This document shows positions 26,313-36,037 of a DNA stretch of 64,000 nucleotides, in pieces. The notes beneath the pieces are model-generated. The model saw only the letters and a list, made by a program, of their open reading frames with translations. It made no database searches and had not been told where the DNA came from. Positions within the stretch are counted from its first letter, which is position 1; the number at the start of each line of letters is the position of its first letter. The DNA is from a bacterium. GTDB lineage: Bacteria > Methylomirabilota > Methylomirabilia > Methylomirabilales > 2-02-FULL-66-22. The stretch is from assembly GCA_029580855.1 (NCBI GenBank), contig JAKPQH010000082.1, forward strand, positions 1 to 64,000, read 5' to 3'. Both the position numbers and the translations under genes were made by a program.

Positions 26313-27425
26313 TCACGCCCGGAACGAGGCGTGCTGCACGGTCCGCTCCGCCAACAGGTCGGGGACCGGCTCGCTGGGCACGCCGGGTGCCGGCGACGCC
26401 GTCATCTCGCCCGGCCCGCTCAGCACCGTCTCGGGAGCGCAGAGATCCTGACGGTAAAAATAGCGGGATGGGAAGATGTCCGCCGGGTAGGTGAAGTTCT
26501 CCAGGGTCGCCAGCGCGAGGCAGAGGTTGCCGCCCAGCGCGCTTTCCAGCATCCCGCCGACCCAGCAGGGCACGCCGTGCGCGGCACAGAGGTCGTGGAT
26601 GGCCTTGGCCACGCTCAGTCCGCCCACGCGACCCATCTTGATGTTGACGATACCGCAGCTTCCGATGCGCAGGGCGACCTGCGCATCGTGGAACGACCGG
26701 ATGCTCTCGTCCAGGCAGATCGGGGTCTCGATGGTCTTCTGCAGCTCGGCATGGTCCACCAGATCGCCGGCCTGCAGCGGCTGCTCAATCATGGCCAGCC
26801 GGTACCGATCCACGCGTTTGAACAGCTCGGCGTCCCGGAGCGTGTACCCCCCGTTGCAGTCGATGTGGAACGTGAAGGTCGGAAAAGTGGAGCGAACCGC
26901 ATCGAGCATGTTGAGATCCCATCCGGGGCGGAACTTCAGCTTCACGCGGGTATACCCCTGATCGATGGCCCCCTGGATTTTTCCCAGGAGCATGTCCAGC
27001 GAATCCTGGACGCCGTAGTCGGCCCCGACCGGCACCCGGTCCCGCTTCCCGCCCAGCACCTCATGGAGCGGCCGGCCCTGCCGCTTGGCGTCGAGCACCC
27101 ACCAGGCCGTCTCCAACCCCGCCTTGGCGAACTGGTTGCCCTTGAAGGCGGCCAGCCGATCCAGGAGGTCGACAGCCGATGAGATCTCGTGACCGAGGAT
27201 GCGGGGAACGAAATGATCGCGGAGCGTGTAGAAGACGCCCGGCGTATGCTCGGGCGAGTAGGTGGGTGCGTAGAGCGGCGTCGTCTCCCCCCACCCGTAC
27301 AGACCCCCGTCGGTCTCCAGCCTCACCAGCGCCGAGTGGATGTCCCAGTCCTCGCCGTAGGCCGTTCGCCAGGGATAGACAAGCGGAAGCTTCACCCAGT
27401 AGAGGTCGACACGTTCGATCTTCAT
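26313..27425 (-). CDS. Enolase-superfamily enzyme, MR/MLE type (o-succinylbenzoate synthase/N-acylamino acid racemase-like)
   Basis: A 370-residue protein with all the catalytic residues of the muconate-lactonizing subgroup: K162-x-K164 on barrel strand 2, metal ligands D189, E214 and D239, and K263 in NIKMGRVGG. It therefore should abstract a proton alpha to a carboxylate. The sequence is closest in pattern to MenC-like o-succinylbenzoate synthase/N-succinylamino acid racemases and dipeptide epimerases. No menaquinone genes are near, so a racemase or epimerase role is more likely. ATG at 27425. It is downstream of queF by about 45 bases on the same strand. Confidence 0.87.
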   Translation of the reverse strand: MKIERVDLYWVKLPLVYPWRTAYGEDWDIHSALVRLETDGGLYGWGETTPLYAPTYSPEHTPGVFYTLRDHFVPRILGHEISSAVDLLDRLAAFKGNQFAKAGLETAWWVLDAKRQGRPLHEVLGGKRDRVPVGADYGVQDSLDMLLGKIQGAIDQGYTRVKLKFRPGWDLNMLDAVRSTFPTFTFHIDCNGGYTLRDAELFKRVDRYRLAMIEQPLQAGDLVDHAELQKTIETPICLDESIRSFHDAQVALRIGSCGIVNIKMGRVGGLSVAKAIHDLCAAHGVPCWVGGMLESALGGNLCLALATLENFTYPADIFPSRYFYRQDLCAPETVLSGPGEMTASPAPGVPSEPVPDLLAERTVQHASFRA

Positions 27426-27471
27426 GCCCTTCCCTCGCTGACGCCACGCCCTGGGCGCGGACGCCGCCGCC

Positions 27472-27870
27472 TCAGCGTGCGGCGCGCGTCTTGCGGGTCG
27501 TCCGGCGGCGCGTGGCCGGCGCCTGGTGAGTCGCCGTCACCATGGTGTGGATCCCGCCTCGGATAAAGAAATCCCCCACGACGGTCATGCGGCGCGGCCG
27601 GGTGGCCCGGACCAGGTCGTCCAGGATGCGGTTCGTCACCGCCTCGTGGAAGTGGCCCTCGCCCCGGAACGACCAGAGGTAGAGCTTGAGCGACTTCAGC
27701 TCCACGCACAGGCGGTCGGGGACATATCGGATGCGGAGGACGGCGAAGTCCGGCTGCCCGGTTCGCGGGCAGAGACAGGTGAACTCCGGACACTCGAAGT
27801 CGATCTCGTAGTCCCGCTCCGGGTTTGGGTTCGGGAACGTTTCCAGTCGCTTGGACGGCGTCGTCGGCAT
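27472..27870 (-). CDS. queF: NADPH-dependent 7-cyano-7-deazaguanine reductase QueF
   Basis: A 132-residue type I (YkvM-like) QueF. The catalytic Cys34 lies in [15 protein letters not shown] together with Asp41. The SKSLKLYLxSF-like motif reads [13 protein letters not shown], followed by HE. It reduces preQ0 to preQ1 in queuosine biosynthesis. I placed the start at the ATG at 27870 ([10 protein letters not shown]), because it gives the normal length and the upstream part of the frame is low-complexity. No other queuosine genes are nearby. The basic tail ([12 protein letters not shown]) is longer than usual. Confidence 0.93.
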   Translation of the reverse strand: MPTTPSKRLETFPNPNPERDYEIDFECPEFTCLCPRTGQPDFAVLRIRYVPDRLCVELKSLKLYLWSFRGEGHFHEAVTNRILDDLVRATRPRRMTVVGDFFIRGGIHTMVTATHQAPATRRRTTRKTRAAR

Positions 27871-27947
27871 CTCGCGTCTCCCCCGCGTCCCGAGGGCACG
27901 TCCCGGCGCCCGCAACCCCCGCCCGCCCGCGGGGCGGCGTGACCCGC

Positions 27948-28919
27948 CTACCACGGTCGGGGATCGGTCAGCACTCGCGTGAGTTGCTCCCTGGTGATGT
28001 TACAGCCGCTCACGATCAAGACCACCCTCTGGCCGCGCAACCGGGCGCCCAGCTTCCGCGCCGCCGCCGCGGACGCGGCGCCGGCCGGCTCGGCCAGCTG
28101 GTGGGCCGACTCCAGGAGAAAGATGACCCCTTGGCGCAGCTCCTCCTCGCTCAGGAGGACGATGTCGTCCACGTGCTTCCGCATCACGCCCAGCGGCAGC
28201 TCGAAGGCCGTTCGCGTCGCCACGCCCTCGGCCCAGGTGGCCGCGTCGGGCGTCTCGAGACACTTCCCCGCCTTCCAGGATTGGTACACCGCGGGCGCCT
28301 TCTCCGCCTGCACCCCGATGACTTTCACCCGGGGGTTGAGCTGCTTGGCCACGATGCAGTGGCCGCTCACGCCGCTCCCGCCGCCGACGGGGGCCACGAT
28401 GACGTCCGTGTCGGGTAAAGCCTCCAGGATCTCCAGGCTGGCGGTGGCGACCCCGGCGATGAGGAGCGGCTCGTTGGCCGGGTGTACGTACCGCCAGCCC
28501 TCCAGCTGCGCCTGGGCCTCGGCCCACCCGTGCGCTTCGCCGAAATCGCGTCCCGTCAGGACGACTTCCGCTCCCAGGCGGCGCATGGAGGCCACTTTGT
28601 CCGGGTTTGCGCCTTCCGGCGCCGCGATGACGGCCCGGACGCCGAATGCCCGCGCCGCGTACGCGATGGACTGGCCGTGGTTCCCGGTGGAAGCCGTGAT
28701 GACGCCGCGCTCCCGCTCCGCATCGGACAGCTGGGCGATCAGGTTGAGCCCCCCTCGGATCTTGAACGCACCGATTGGCGTTGCGGTCTCCAGTTTGAGG
28801 TAGATCTCGCACCCGAGCAGTTCGGACATCGCGGCAGATCGAATCAGCGGCGTCGGCGCGAGCTGCTGATACACGATCCGTCGCGCACGGTACACATCCT
28901 GCAGGGTCGGCGGGTGCAT
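27948..28919 (-). CDS. Threonine/serine dehydratase-like PLP enzyme
   Basis: A 323-residue fold-type II PLP enzyme. The Schiff-base Lys53 is in GAFKIRGG, the substrate loop reads ASTGNHGQS, and the glycine-rich phosphate loop is VGGGSGVSG. It lacks the C-terminal regulatory ACT domain, so it resembles catabolic threonine dehydratase, serine racemase or threo-3-hydroxyaspartate ammonia-lyase. It deaminates a hydroxy-amino acid to a 2-oxo acid. ATG at 28919 has CGGAGG upstream. A very long frame extending to 30038 is an artefact, since it overlaps the opposite-strand isomerase gene. Confidence 0.9.
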   Translation of the reverse strand: MHPPTLQDVYRARRIVYQQLAPTPLIRSAAMSELLGCEIYLKLETATPIGAFKIRGGLNLIAQLSDAERERGVITASTGNHGQSIAYAARAFGVRAVIAAPEGANPDKVASMRRLGAEVVLTGRDFGEAHGWAEAQAQLEGWRYVHPANEPLLIAGVATASLEILEALPDTDVIVAPVGGGSGVSGHCIVAKQLNPRVKVIGVQAEKAPAVYQSWKAGKCLETPDAATWAEGVATRTAFELPLGVMRKHVDDIVLLSEEELRQGVIFLLESAHQLAEPAGAASAAAARKLGARLRGQRVVLIVSGCNITREQLTRVLTDPRPW

Positions 28920-29255
28920 GTGGCGCCTCCGGGCGCCGCGGGGAAATCGCGGCTGGCGCCAAGAATACACCGGGTATGCCCCGGCGGCAACCACTCGGTC
29001 GTCGCCCGGGGCGCGAAGGAGATTGCCGCGGGCCGAATTTCGTCGTATGATACCGACCCGGTAACCGGCTTCCGCAGACGCCGCGCCCAAAGTCGCCCTC
29101 CTTCCGACCGCAAGATGGTGCTTGACGGCGGAACGGAGAGACAATAGTTTCATGTCGGTTTTGCCGGGCCATTCCGGTATCGGTGGGTCCACGGGCAGCT
29201 CCCGGTGGTGCGCGGGCCGCCTGTGCAACGCCGGCCCTCGGGCCGAGGAGTGACA
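28920..29255. other. Divergent promoter region, no gene seen
   Basis: These 336 bases separate the minus-strand dehydratase gene from the plus-strand TIM-barrel gene and should contain promoters for both. No reading frame with a ribosome site, and no clear palindrome, stands out. Confidence 0.35.
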
Positions 29256-30149
29256 ATGAAGATCAGTTGCTGCTGGCTGTTCGCCGTCTCCAAGTACGGG
29301 TACCCGCCAAGCCTCCCGGACACCCACCGCGCGCTCGAAGAGATGGAAGCCCTCGGATTCAAGAACGTCGAACTGAAGGGTGTCGGCGAGGAGAACCTCC
29401 GCGCCGTGTACGACGCGCGACACGAGCTGAAGAAGCGCAGCGAGGATCTGGGGTTGACGGTGGTCAACTTCTGTTCGATCCTCCCTGACCTGGTCCATCC
29501 GGACAAGACGAGGCGCATTCACGCCCTCGATCTCTTCAAGCTGGGAGTGGAAACGGCCGGAACCCTGGGTTGCGAGATGGTCCAGACCGTGAGCGCGACG
29601 CCCCCCCTGACGTTCGTGGGCGAGACCCCCTACAAGACGGCCTTGACGTACGGCCAGCGGTATCAGGTGAAGGTGGATCCCGCCTTTCGCTGGGACGATC
29701 TGTGGGGCTGGCTCACCGACAGCATGGGGGCGTGCGCCGATGAGGCCGACCGGGCGGGTCTGGCCTTCTGCCTGGAGCCCCGCGTGGGCGAGATCATCAG
29801 CAACACCGACGCCCTCCTTCGGCTCATGGAGGCCGTGGACTCCGACAATTTCGGCGCCGTCCTGGACACGGGCCATCTGCACGCCCAGAAAGAGATCCTG
29901 CCGCTCAGCGTGGAGAAACTGGGCGCCCGCATCCGCTGCGTCCACGCGTCCGATAACGACGGGCAGACCAATCAGCACTCGGTCCCCGGCACGGGCACGG
30001 TGGACTGGGAGGGTGTCTTTTTGGCGCTGAAAAAGCACGCGTTCGCCGGCTGCGTGGCGGTCGACGTCGGCAGCGTTCCCAACCTGGACGCCGCCTACAC
30101 CGAGTCCAAGGCGTTTCTGGAGAATCTGGCACGCCGCCTCGAAGTTTGA
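29256..30149 (+). CDS. Sugar phosphate isomerase/epimerase-like TIM-barrel protein (AP endonuclease 2 family)
   Basis: This 297-residue protein belongs to the xylose-isomerase-like TIM barrel superfamily. It has the metal-site residues typical of the family: a Glu in FCLEPRVGE, Asp-x-x-His in VLDTGHLHAQ, and His-x-x-Asp in IRCVHASDNDG. Members isomerise or epimerise sugars or inositol derivatives. ATG at 29256 follows GAGGAG; a frame starting at 29205 lacks a ribosome site. It is monocistronic: the next 246 bases hold only repeats. Confidence 0.88.
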   Translation: MKISCCWLFAVSKYGYPPSLPDTHRALEEMEALGFKNVELKGVGEENLRAVYDARHELKKRSEDLGLTVVNFCSILPDLVHPDKTRRIHALDLFKLGVETAGTLGCEMVQTVSATPPLTFVGETPYKTALTYGQRYQVKVDPAFRWDDLWGWLTDSMGACADEADRAGLAFCLEPRVGEIISNTDALLRLMEAVDSDNFGAVLDTGHLHAQKEILPLSVEKLGARIRCVHASDNDGQTNQHSVPGTGTVDWEGVFLALKKHAFAGCVAVDVGSVPNLDAAYTESKAFLENLARRLEV

Positions 30150-30210
30150 CTGGCGACCTAGCGACGCGGCAATTCGGAAGTACGACCGCCGGGGTGTGCC
30201 GGTTCTTTAT

Positions 30211-30303
30211 TTGCCGAGTTGCCGAATCGCCCCTTTGCCCAATTGCCCAGTCGCCCAATTGCCCAGTCGCCCAATTGCCGAATCGCCCAGTTGCCAAGTT
30301 GCC
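30211..30303. repeat. 8-bp-period repeat array, left copy (GCCCAATT/GCCCAGTC)
   Basis: About eleven units of eight bases follow each other with the form GCC(C/G/A)A(A/G)T(T/C), for example GCCCAATT GCCCAGTC GCCCAATT GCCCAGTC. There is no open frame with a start. A related array lies at 31177-31302, so the two flank a 0.9-kb block with a metallopeptidase gene and a broken TPR gene. Confidence 0.75.
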
Positions 30304-30395
30304 TCTCCTTCCCCCTTGCGCACACCCGCTTGCCCTGTTAGCGTCGCGTTGAAGGCGGCGCGCCGTTTCTTGCCTCTGCGCATCGAGAGGATATC

Positions 30396-30911
30396 TTGCC
30401 GTTTGCCTATTACGACCGCTTGACCCTGAGCCAGCGGCGGGTGTACCGCCAAAGCGATGACATCGCCTCGGTGCCCATTCCGCACGGCGTGGAACTGCGC
30501 CCGCTGGTGGACGCCGTCGCCGAAGCCCTCGCCGCGGAGGACCGCGCGCGGCTCCAGACTGCCGCCGACCGCCTGCTGGCCGAGATCACGGCGCGGCTCC
30601 ACGTGCCGCCCCTCCGGACCCGGGTCTTGGCCGTCCGCCCAACCTATCGGTGGGGGGAGTTGCACGGGCTCTACAACGGGGCGTCCGGCGGCCGGGTCGC
30701 CCGGGTGAGTGTGTGGATGCGGACCGCACAGCGGCACCAGGTCGTTAAGTTCCGAAGCTTCCTGCGCACCCTGCTCCACGAGCTGTGTCACCATCTCGAC
30801 TACGAGCTATTGGCGCTCCCCGACTCGTTTCACACCGAAGGGTTCTACAAGCGCGAGTCGAGTCTCCTGCGGCAGCTCGCGCCCTCGACCGGGGGCGCGG
30901 AGGCGTCATGA
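30396..30911 (+). CDS. Putative zinc metallopeptidase (HExxH protein)
   Basis: A 171-residue protein whose C-terminal half has the zincin motif HELCHHLDYELL (H-E-x-x-H) followed by a possible third ligand region (SFHTEGFYKRES, about 15 residues on). This pattern resembles SprT-like and related small soluble metallopeptidases. There is no signal peptide. The start is TTG at 30396 with GAGAGG five bases upstream. The family could not be named with certainty, and the substrate is unknown. It ends three bases past the start of the next (decayed) gene, so the two were probably once an operon. Confidence 0.7.
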   Translation: MPFAYYDRLTLSQRRVYRQSDDIASVPIPHGVELRPLVDAVAEALAAEDRARLQTAADRLLAEITARLHVPPLRTRVLAVRPTYRWGELHGLYNGASGGRVARVSVWMRTAQRHQVVKFRSFLRTLLHELCHHLDYELLALPDSFHTEGFYKRESSLLRQLAPSTGGAEAS

Positions 30912-31158
30912 CCGAGGCCGACCGGCGCGGGCGCGCCAGGGTCCTGTTCCGGGAGGGCTGCGCCCGCCAGATGCGAAGGGAGTTGGACCAGGCGATTACG
31001 AGCCGCGGCACGTCCCCCACATGAACCTCGGGCGTGCGTATATCCGCCGGGGCACGTGGCAAGCGGCGCTCGGAGGGCTGGAGGCGGCGGCCCGACTCGC
31101 CCCGGCGGACCGCGGCGCGCGGAAGATGCTCCACGAGATCCGCGCTTGGTTCAACTGA
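30908..31158 (+). pseudogene. Tetratricopeptide-repeat protein, internally deleted and frameshifted
   Basis: The N-terminal piece starts at ATG 30908 (MTEADRRGRARVLFREGCARQMRRELDQAI) in one frame. The C-terminal piece (YEPRHVPHMNLGRAYIRRGTW, then AALGGLEAAARLAPADRGARKMLHEIRAW) continues in another frame from about 31005 to the stop at 31156-31158. In the known TPR family these two segments are joined by roughly 70-80 residues of TPR repeats. Here the middle is missing and the frame changes at about 31000. The remains therefore represent a gene inactivated by deletion. It shares strand and spacing with the metallopeptidase gene. Confidence 0.65.
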
Positions 31159-31176
31159 TCGCGGCTGTGGCCGCAG

Positions 31177-31302
31177 GGCGATTCGGCAATCAGGCAACTT
31201 GGCGATTTGGCAATTAGGCGAGTCGGACCAGAATTGCCGAGTCGCCCAGTTGCCTATTCGCCCAATTGCCCAGTTGCCGAATTGCCAAGTCGGCCAGTCG
31301 CC
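31177..31302. repeat. 8-bp-period repeat array, right copy, in two opposed orientations
   Basis: The first half (31177-31224) has units such as GGCAATTA and GGCGATTT, the reverse complement of the left array; the second half (31232-31302) has units such as GCCCAATT and GCCGAATT in the direct orientation. The two halves can pair as a long imperfect hairpin that ends just before the ATG of the next gene at 31320. Confidence 0.7.
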
Positions 31303-31319
31303 GACCCACGGAGACCTTG

Positions 31320-34300
31320 ATGGCCGAGTCCCGACCAGCGAACCGTCTCATCCACGAGACCAGCCCGTACCTCCTGCAACACGCCCACAACCCGGTGGAC
31401 TGGTACCCGTGGGGCCCCGAGGCGCTGGCCCGCGCCACGGCCGAGAACAAGCCCATCCTGCTCAGCATCGGCTACTCGTCCTGTCACTGGTGCCACGTCA
31501 TGGAGCGGGAATCCTTCGAGAACCCGGCCGTGGCCGACCTGATGAACCGCCACTTCGTGAACGTCAAGGTGGATCGCGAGGAGCGGCCGGACCTCGACGC
31601 CATTTACATGGCGGCCACGCTGACCCTGAACGCCGGTCAGGGCGGGTGGCCGATGACCGTCTTCCTGACGCCGGAGCAGCGGCCGTTCTTCGCCGGAACA
31701 TATTTCCCCCCCACGGACCGATTCGGTCGCCCCGGCTTCTCCACCCTTCTTGCCCGGATCGCGGACCTCTGGGAACAGCGGCGCGACGATCTTCTGGAGC
31801 AGGCGGCGACGCTGACGGCCCATCTGCGCGAGAGGGCCGGGGCCGCGCAGAGCGGTACCGTCGGCGAGGAAGAGATCCGGGCCGCGGTCCGCGAGCTGGC
31901 CGCGGCGTTTGACCCGACCTACGGCGGATTCGGCCCGGCACCCAAGTTCCCGCCGTCCACGCAGCTCTCCCTCCTCCTCCGACACCACCGCCGCACCGGA
32001 GACGCCGCGGCGCTCGCCATGGTGACCAAGACGCTCGACGGCATGGCTCAGGGCGGCATGTACGACCAGATCGGCGGCGGTTTCGCGCGCTACGCCACCG
32101 ACCCCTACTGGCTTGTGCCCCATTTCGAGAAGATGCTGTACGACAATGCGCTGCTGGCCAAGGCGTACCTCGAGGGCTTCCAGGTCACCGGTCAGCCCTG
32201 CTACGCCCGGATCGCCCGCGAGATTCTCGACTACATCCTGCGGGAGATGACGGGTCCCGAGGGTGGATTCTACTCCGCCACGGACGCCGATTCGGAGGGC
32301 GAAGAAGGGAAATTTTTCGTCTGGACGCCGGCGGAGGTCGAGGCGGTCCTGGGCCCCGAGGAGGGCGGCAGGCTCTGCGCCTATTACGACATCACCGAGG
32401 AGGGCAACTGGGAGGGGAAGAGCATCCCCCACACGCCCCGCCCGCTGGAGCGCGTGGCCTCGCGCCTGGGAATTCCCGCGGACGCGCTTCGCGCAAGCGT
32501 GGAAAACGGGCGGGCCCGGCTCTACGAGGCGCGGCGGCGGCGGGTCCTACCCGGTCTGGACGACAAGATCCTCACCGCCTGGAACGGCATGATGGTGGGG
32601 GCCTTGGCCGAGGGCGGGCGGGTGCTCGGCGAGCCGCGCTATCGGGCGGCCGCGGGCCGCGCCGCCGACTTCCTCCTCGGGGCGCTGCGGCGGGCCGACG
32701 GCCGGCTGCTCCGCACCTTCCGGAAGGGCACGGCGCATCTGGACGCCTATCTCGAGGACTACGCGTTTCTGGCCGAGGGTCTCCTGGACCTGTACGAAGC
32801 CGGCGCTGACGAGCGCTACCTGCGCGAGGCGGGACGCCTCGCCGAGCGGATCGTGGCGGATTTCGCCGACGAGGCGGGCGGGTTTTACGACACCGCGCAG
32901 GACCACGAGCCGCTCATCGTCAGATACAAGGACGGGGCCGACGGCGCCGTCCCCAGCGCCAACGCCGTGGCCGCCTCGGTCCTGGCGCGTCTGGCCGCGC
33001 ACCTGGGCCGCGCCGATTTCCGCGACCGCGCCGCCGCCGCCATTCAGGCCTACGCCAAGCCCATGACGCAGCGCCCGCGCGCCTTCTGCAAGAGCCTGTG
33101 CGTGGTGGACTTCCTGTTGGAGGGCCCGGTCGAACTGGCGCTCGTCGGCACGCCGGGCGACGCCGGATACGAGGCGCTCCGGGCCGCCGTCGGCCGCCGC
33201 TATCTTCCCAACCGGATCGTCGCTCACCACGATCCGGCCGCGGGTGCGGCGCCGGAGTTGCCGCTCCTGGAGGGCAAAGGGCTGGTGGGCGGAAAGGCGG
33301 CGTTGTACGTCTGCCGAGACTTCGCCTGCCGCGCGCCGGTGACGGATCCCGCCGAGCTGGACGGGGCGCTGGCCCGGCGGCCTGCCGCAACGGCCGACGA
33401 GGCGCGTATCGGCATCGCCGCGCGGCGGCCGGGGCGGGCCACGCCCGAAGCGACGGCGGCCCGCGCGCGGCGGTTTGCGGCCACAGGGCTGGCGCACGGG
33501 TACGCCGCGCTGGGCACAACCGGGCTCACCGTGAGCCGCATCGGCTTCGGGTGTTACCGCGTGGACGACGAGACCCCGGAGCACCGCGAGGCGCTGACCC
33601 GGGCGCTTCTCGACGGCTGCGCGCTGCTCGACACCTCGACCAACTACATGGACGGGGCGAGCGAGCGATTGGTGGGCTCGGTCCTCGCCCAGCTCGACCG
33701 CGCCGGCCGGGTTCCGCGCGGCGAGGTCGTGGTCGTCTCCAAGATCGGCTATGTGCAGGGGCAGACCCTCGTGCTGGCGCACGAGCGCGAGGCCGCCGGC
33801 AAGCCGTTTCCCGACATGGTGAAGCCCATGGACGGGTGCTGGCACTGCATCCACCCCGAGTTTCTCCAGGATCAGCTCGCCCGCTCGCTGGAGCGCCTCC
33901 GGCTGGAGACGTTGGACGTGTGTTTGCTGCACAACCCGGAGTACTTCTTCTCGGATGCCATGCGGCGCCGGTCGGGAGATCTGGAGGAACTCCGCGGGGA
34001 GTTCTATCGGCGCCTTGCGCAAGCCTTCGTCTTCTTCGAGGCGCAGGTGTCGGCGGGCCGGATCGCCTGGTACGGTGTCTCGTCCAACACCGCCGTCCGC
34101 CCGCCGGATGACCCCGAGGCAACCTCGCTCTCGCGCATGCTGGATGCCGCGGTCGCTGCGGGGGGACCGGGCCACCACTTCCGCGTCGTGCAGGTCCCCA
34201 TGAACCTGCTGGAGACGGGCGCCGCCCGCCAGGCCAACACGGGCGCGGACGCAGCGCAAACCGTGCTGGCGTGGGCGGCGGAGTCGGGCATCGCCGTCCT

Positions 34301-34964
34301 GACGAACCGGCCGCTCAACGCGTACGCCAACGGGACCCTCATCCGCCTTGCGGACGTCCCGCTGGACGACACGGAAGGGGTCCCCGCGCCGGATGAGGCG
34401 TTGCCGCGAGTCGCCGCGCTCGAGGAAGAGTTCCGGCTGAAGATCGGCTCGCGGCTCCGCGTCGCCGAGGGCGGGCCTCCCCCCGCCGAGTGGTTTTGCT
34501 GGGCGGATCGGCTGGGCGCCATGGCGGGACGCCTCCAGGGCGTGGATCACTGGCGGCGGATCGAAGAGCGGACCATCTCCCCGGCGGTCAGCCGGCTCGT
34601 CCAGATGCTGGACCGCTCGTTGAGCGGCCCGATCCAGGAGACCTGGCGGTCCTGGCTGGAGCAGTACCTTTCGGCGCTGGACGCGGTGCTCCGCGCCTTC
34701 CGCGCCCGAGCGGCGCGGCAGAGTCAGGCGGTCAGCAATCGCGTGACGGCGGCGCTGAACCCACATCTCCCGCTGGCGAAGCGCGGAGAGTCGTTGTCGC
34801 GCAAGGCGCTGTGGGTGCTCCTCAGCACGCCGGGCGTGACCACGGTGCTCCTGGGCATGCGCCATCCCGATTACGTGGCGGACGGAATGGAAGTCCTGAA
34901 ATGGCTGACGCTGGGAGACGTCGGCAGAATCTACGACGCCATGCGTGACGTCCGCGTGGGCTAG
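31320..34964 (+). CDS. Fusion of a YyaL/SSP411-type thioredoxin-like protein with an aldo-keto reductase
   Basis: A single 1214-residue frame. Residues 1-690 match the YyaL/spermatogenesis-associated-protein-20 family: a DUF255 thioredoxin-like domain with CHWCH (about 55-59), then an (alpha/alpha)6 barrel ending in [14 protein letters not shown]. Residues from about 728 onward begin a second protein, an aldo-keto reductase with [19 protein letters not shown], catalytic D and Y in [10 protein letters not shown] in VVSKIGY and H in CLLHNPE, extended at the C-terminus. ATG at 31320 follows GGAGA. YyaL proteins are cytoplasmic and of unclear function; the AKR half suggests NADPH-dependent carbonyl reduction linked to it. 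Confidence 0.88.
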   Translation: MAESRPANRLIHETSPYLLQHAHNPVDWYPWGPEALARATAENKPILLSIGYSSCHWCHVMERESFENPAVADLMNRHFVNVKVDREERPDLDAIYMAATLTLNAGQGGWPMTVFLTPEQRPFFAGTYFPPTDRFGRPGFSTLLARIADLWEQRRDDLLEQAATLTAHLRERAGAAQSGTVGEEEIRAAVRELAAAFDPTYGGFGPAPKFPPSTQLSLLLRHHRRTGDAAALAMVTKTLDGMAQGGMYDQIGGGFARYATDPYWLVPHFEKMLYDNALLAKAYLEGFQVTGQPCYARIAREILDYILREMTGPEGGFYSATDADSEGEEGKFFVWTPAEVEAVLGPEEGGRLCAYYDITEEGNWEGKSIPHTPRPLERVASRLGIPADALRASVENGRARLYEARRRRVLPGLDDKILTAWNGMMVGALAEGGRVLGEPRYRAAAGRAADFLLGALRRADGRLLRTFRKGTAHLDAYLEDYAFLAEGLLDLYEAGADERYLREAGRLAERIVADFADEAGGFYDTAQDHEPLIVRYKDGADGAVPSANAVAASVLARLAAHLGRADFRDRAAAAIQAYAKPMTQRPRAFCKSLCVVDFLLEGPVELALVGTPGDAGYEALRAAVGRRYLPNRIVAHHDPAAGAAPELPLLEGKGLVGGKAALYVCRDFACRAPVTDPAELDGALARRPAATADEARIGIAARRPGRATPEATAARARRFAATGLAHGYAALGTTGLTVSRIGFGCYRVDDETPEHREALTRALLDGCALLDTSTNYMDGASERLVGSVLAQLDRAGRVPRGEVVVVSKIGYVQGQTLVLAHEREAAGKPFPDMVKPMDGCWHCIHPEFLQDQLARSLERLRLETLDVCLLHNPEYFFSDAMRRRSGDLEELRGEFYRRLAQAFVFFEAQVSAGRIAWYGVSSNTAVRPPDDPEATSLSRMLDAAVAAGGPGHHFRVVQVPMNLLETGAARQANTGADAAQTVLAWAAESGIAVLTNRPLNAYANGTLIRLADVPLDDTEGVPAPDEALPRVAALEEEFRLKIGSRLRVAEGGPPPAEWFCWADRLGAMAGRLQGVDHWRRIEERTISPAVSRLVQMLDRSLSGPIQETWRSWLEQYLSALDAVLRAFRARAARQSQAVSNRVTAALNPHLPLAKRGESLSRKALWVLLSTPGVTTVLLGMRHPDYVADGMEVLKWLTLGDVGRIYDAMRDVRVG

Positions 34965-35086
34965 CGCGCGGCCGCCGCGGATGGGTTCGCGACGGCCGAG
35001 CAGGCAACCACAGCTCGGCGGCACGAACGGCTGAGCGCCCCAAACCCGACCGGCGTGCGCCGGTCCGAACCGAGGAGGGGAGCAAC

Positions 35087-35929
35087 ATGGCAAAGAAGGC
35101 ATTGCTCGTCGGCATCAATCGGTACAAGATCCCAGGGGCCGATCTCCGCGGTTGCGTCAACGACGTGAAGAACGTCCGCGCCGCCCTCACCTCGTACTAC
35201 GGCTTCTCCGCCCGGGACATCACGACGCTCACGGATTACGCGGCCACCACCAAGGCGATGTGCGACGCCATCGTGAAGCTCGTGAAAGGCGCCAAGCGGG
35301 GGGACGTCCTGCTCTTCCACTACTCCGGCCACGGCGCCAACGTGCCCGACAAGAACGGCGACGAGGCCGACCACCGCGACGAGATCCTCTGCCCCACCGA
35401 TCTGGATTGGAAGGCTCCGCTGTTGGACGACTGGCTGCGGAGCACCTTCGACAAACTTCCGGCTGGCGTCAACCTCACGGTCATCATGGACTGCTGCCAC
35501 TCCGGGACCAACACCCGGGCCATCCTGCCCCCGGATGCACCCAGCATCCCGCGGTATCTGCCCAACCCGTGGGACCTCGTGGCGACGGAGTCCGGCCGGA
35601 TGCTTCGGGGTAAGGTGCGCGGACGCCTGCGCCGGTCCGCTCCGGCGCGGCGCACGAAGGACGTCGTCGCCGTGAACATCCCGGAGATCCTCGTGACCGG
35701 CTGTCGTGACACGCAGACCTCGGCCGATGCGGAGATCGGCGGCACGTTCAACGGCGCCCTCACCTACCATCTCGTCGCCACGATCACGGCGGCGCGCGGG
35801 AAGCTCACATACCGCGAGCTGCACGACGGCACCGTGAAGCGGCTCAAGCGCGGCGGGTTCTCCCAGGTGCCGCAGCTTGAAGGCCGCGCTCCGAACTTCG
35901 ATCGGCCCTTCCTCTCGCCGATGGCGTGA
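35087..35929 (+). CDS. Caspase-family protease (type I metacaspase-like, peptidase C14)
   Basis: A 280-residue protein consisting essentially of one caspase p20-like domain. It starts KKALLVGINRY, has the catalytic His82 in HYSGHG and the catalytic Cys137 in MDCCHSG. It ends with a p10-like segment (TGCRDTQTSADA, FNGALTYHL). Metacaspases cut after Arg or Lys and are often calcium-dependent; several acidic residues near residues 91-105 could bind calcium. There is no signal peptide or extra domain. ATG follows GAGGGGAGCAAC. It is directly upstream of a second, multidomain caspase-fold protein on the same strand. Confidence 0.9.
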   Translation: MAKKALLVGINRYKIPGADLRGCVNDVKNVRAALTSYYGFSARDITTLTDYAATTKAMCDAIVKLVKGAKRGDVLLFHYSGHGANVPDKNGDEADHRDEILCPTDLDWKAPLLDDWLRSTFDKLPAGVNLTVIMDCCHSGTNTRAILPPDAPSIPRYLPNPWDLVATESGRMLRGKVRGRLRRSAPARRTKDVVAVNIPEILVTGCRDTQTSADAEIGGTFNGALTYHLVATITAARGKLTYRELHDGTVKRLKRGGFSQVPQLEGRAPNFDRPFLSPMA

Positions 35930-36037
35930 GGCGCCCTTGCCCCCGGGCGGCACGCCGTCCGGGGGCCCCCTGATCCGCCAAGCCCCGCGGGCTGCATGTC
36001 CACGCACCCGCGCCGCCTCTGCGCCGGAGGGTTGCCC

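Noticed and set aside
30211..31302. CRISPR array
   Set aside because: The units are eight bases with no unique spacers and no cas genes nearby.
32547..35102. An 851-codon minus-strand open frame
   Set aside because: It is antisense to the YyaL-AKR fusion, has no domain and is Arg/Pro-rich.
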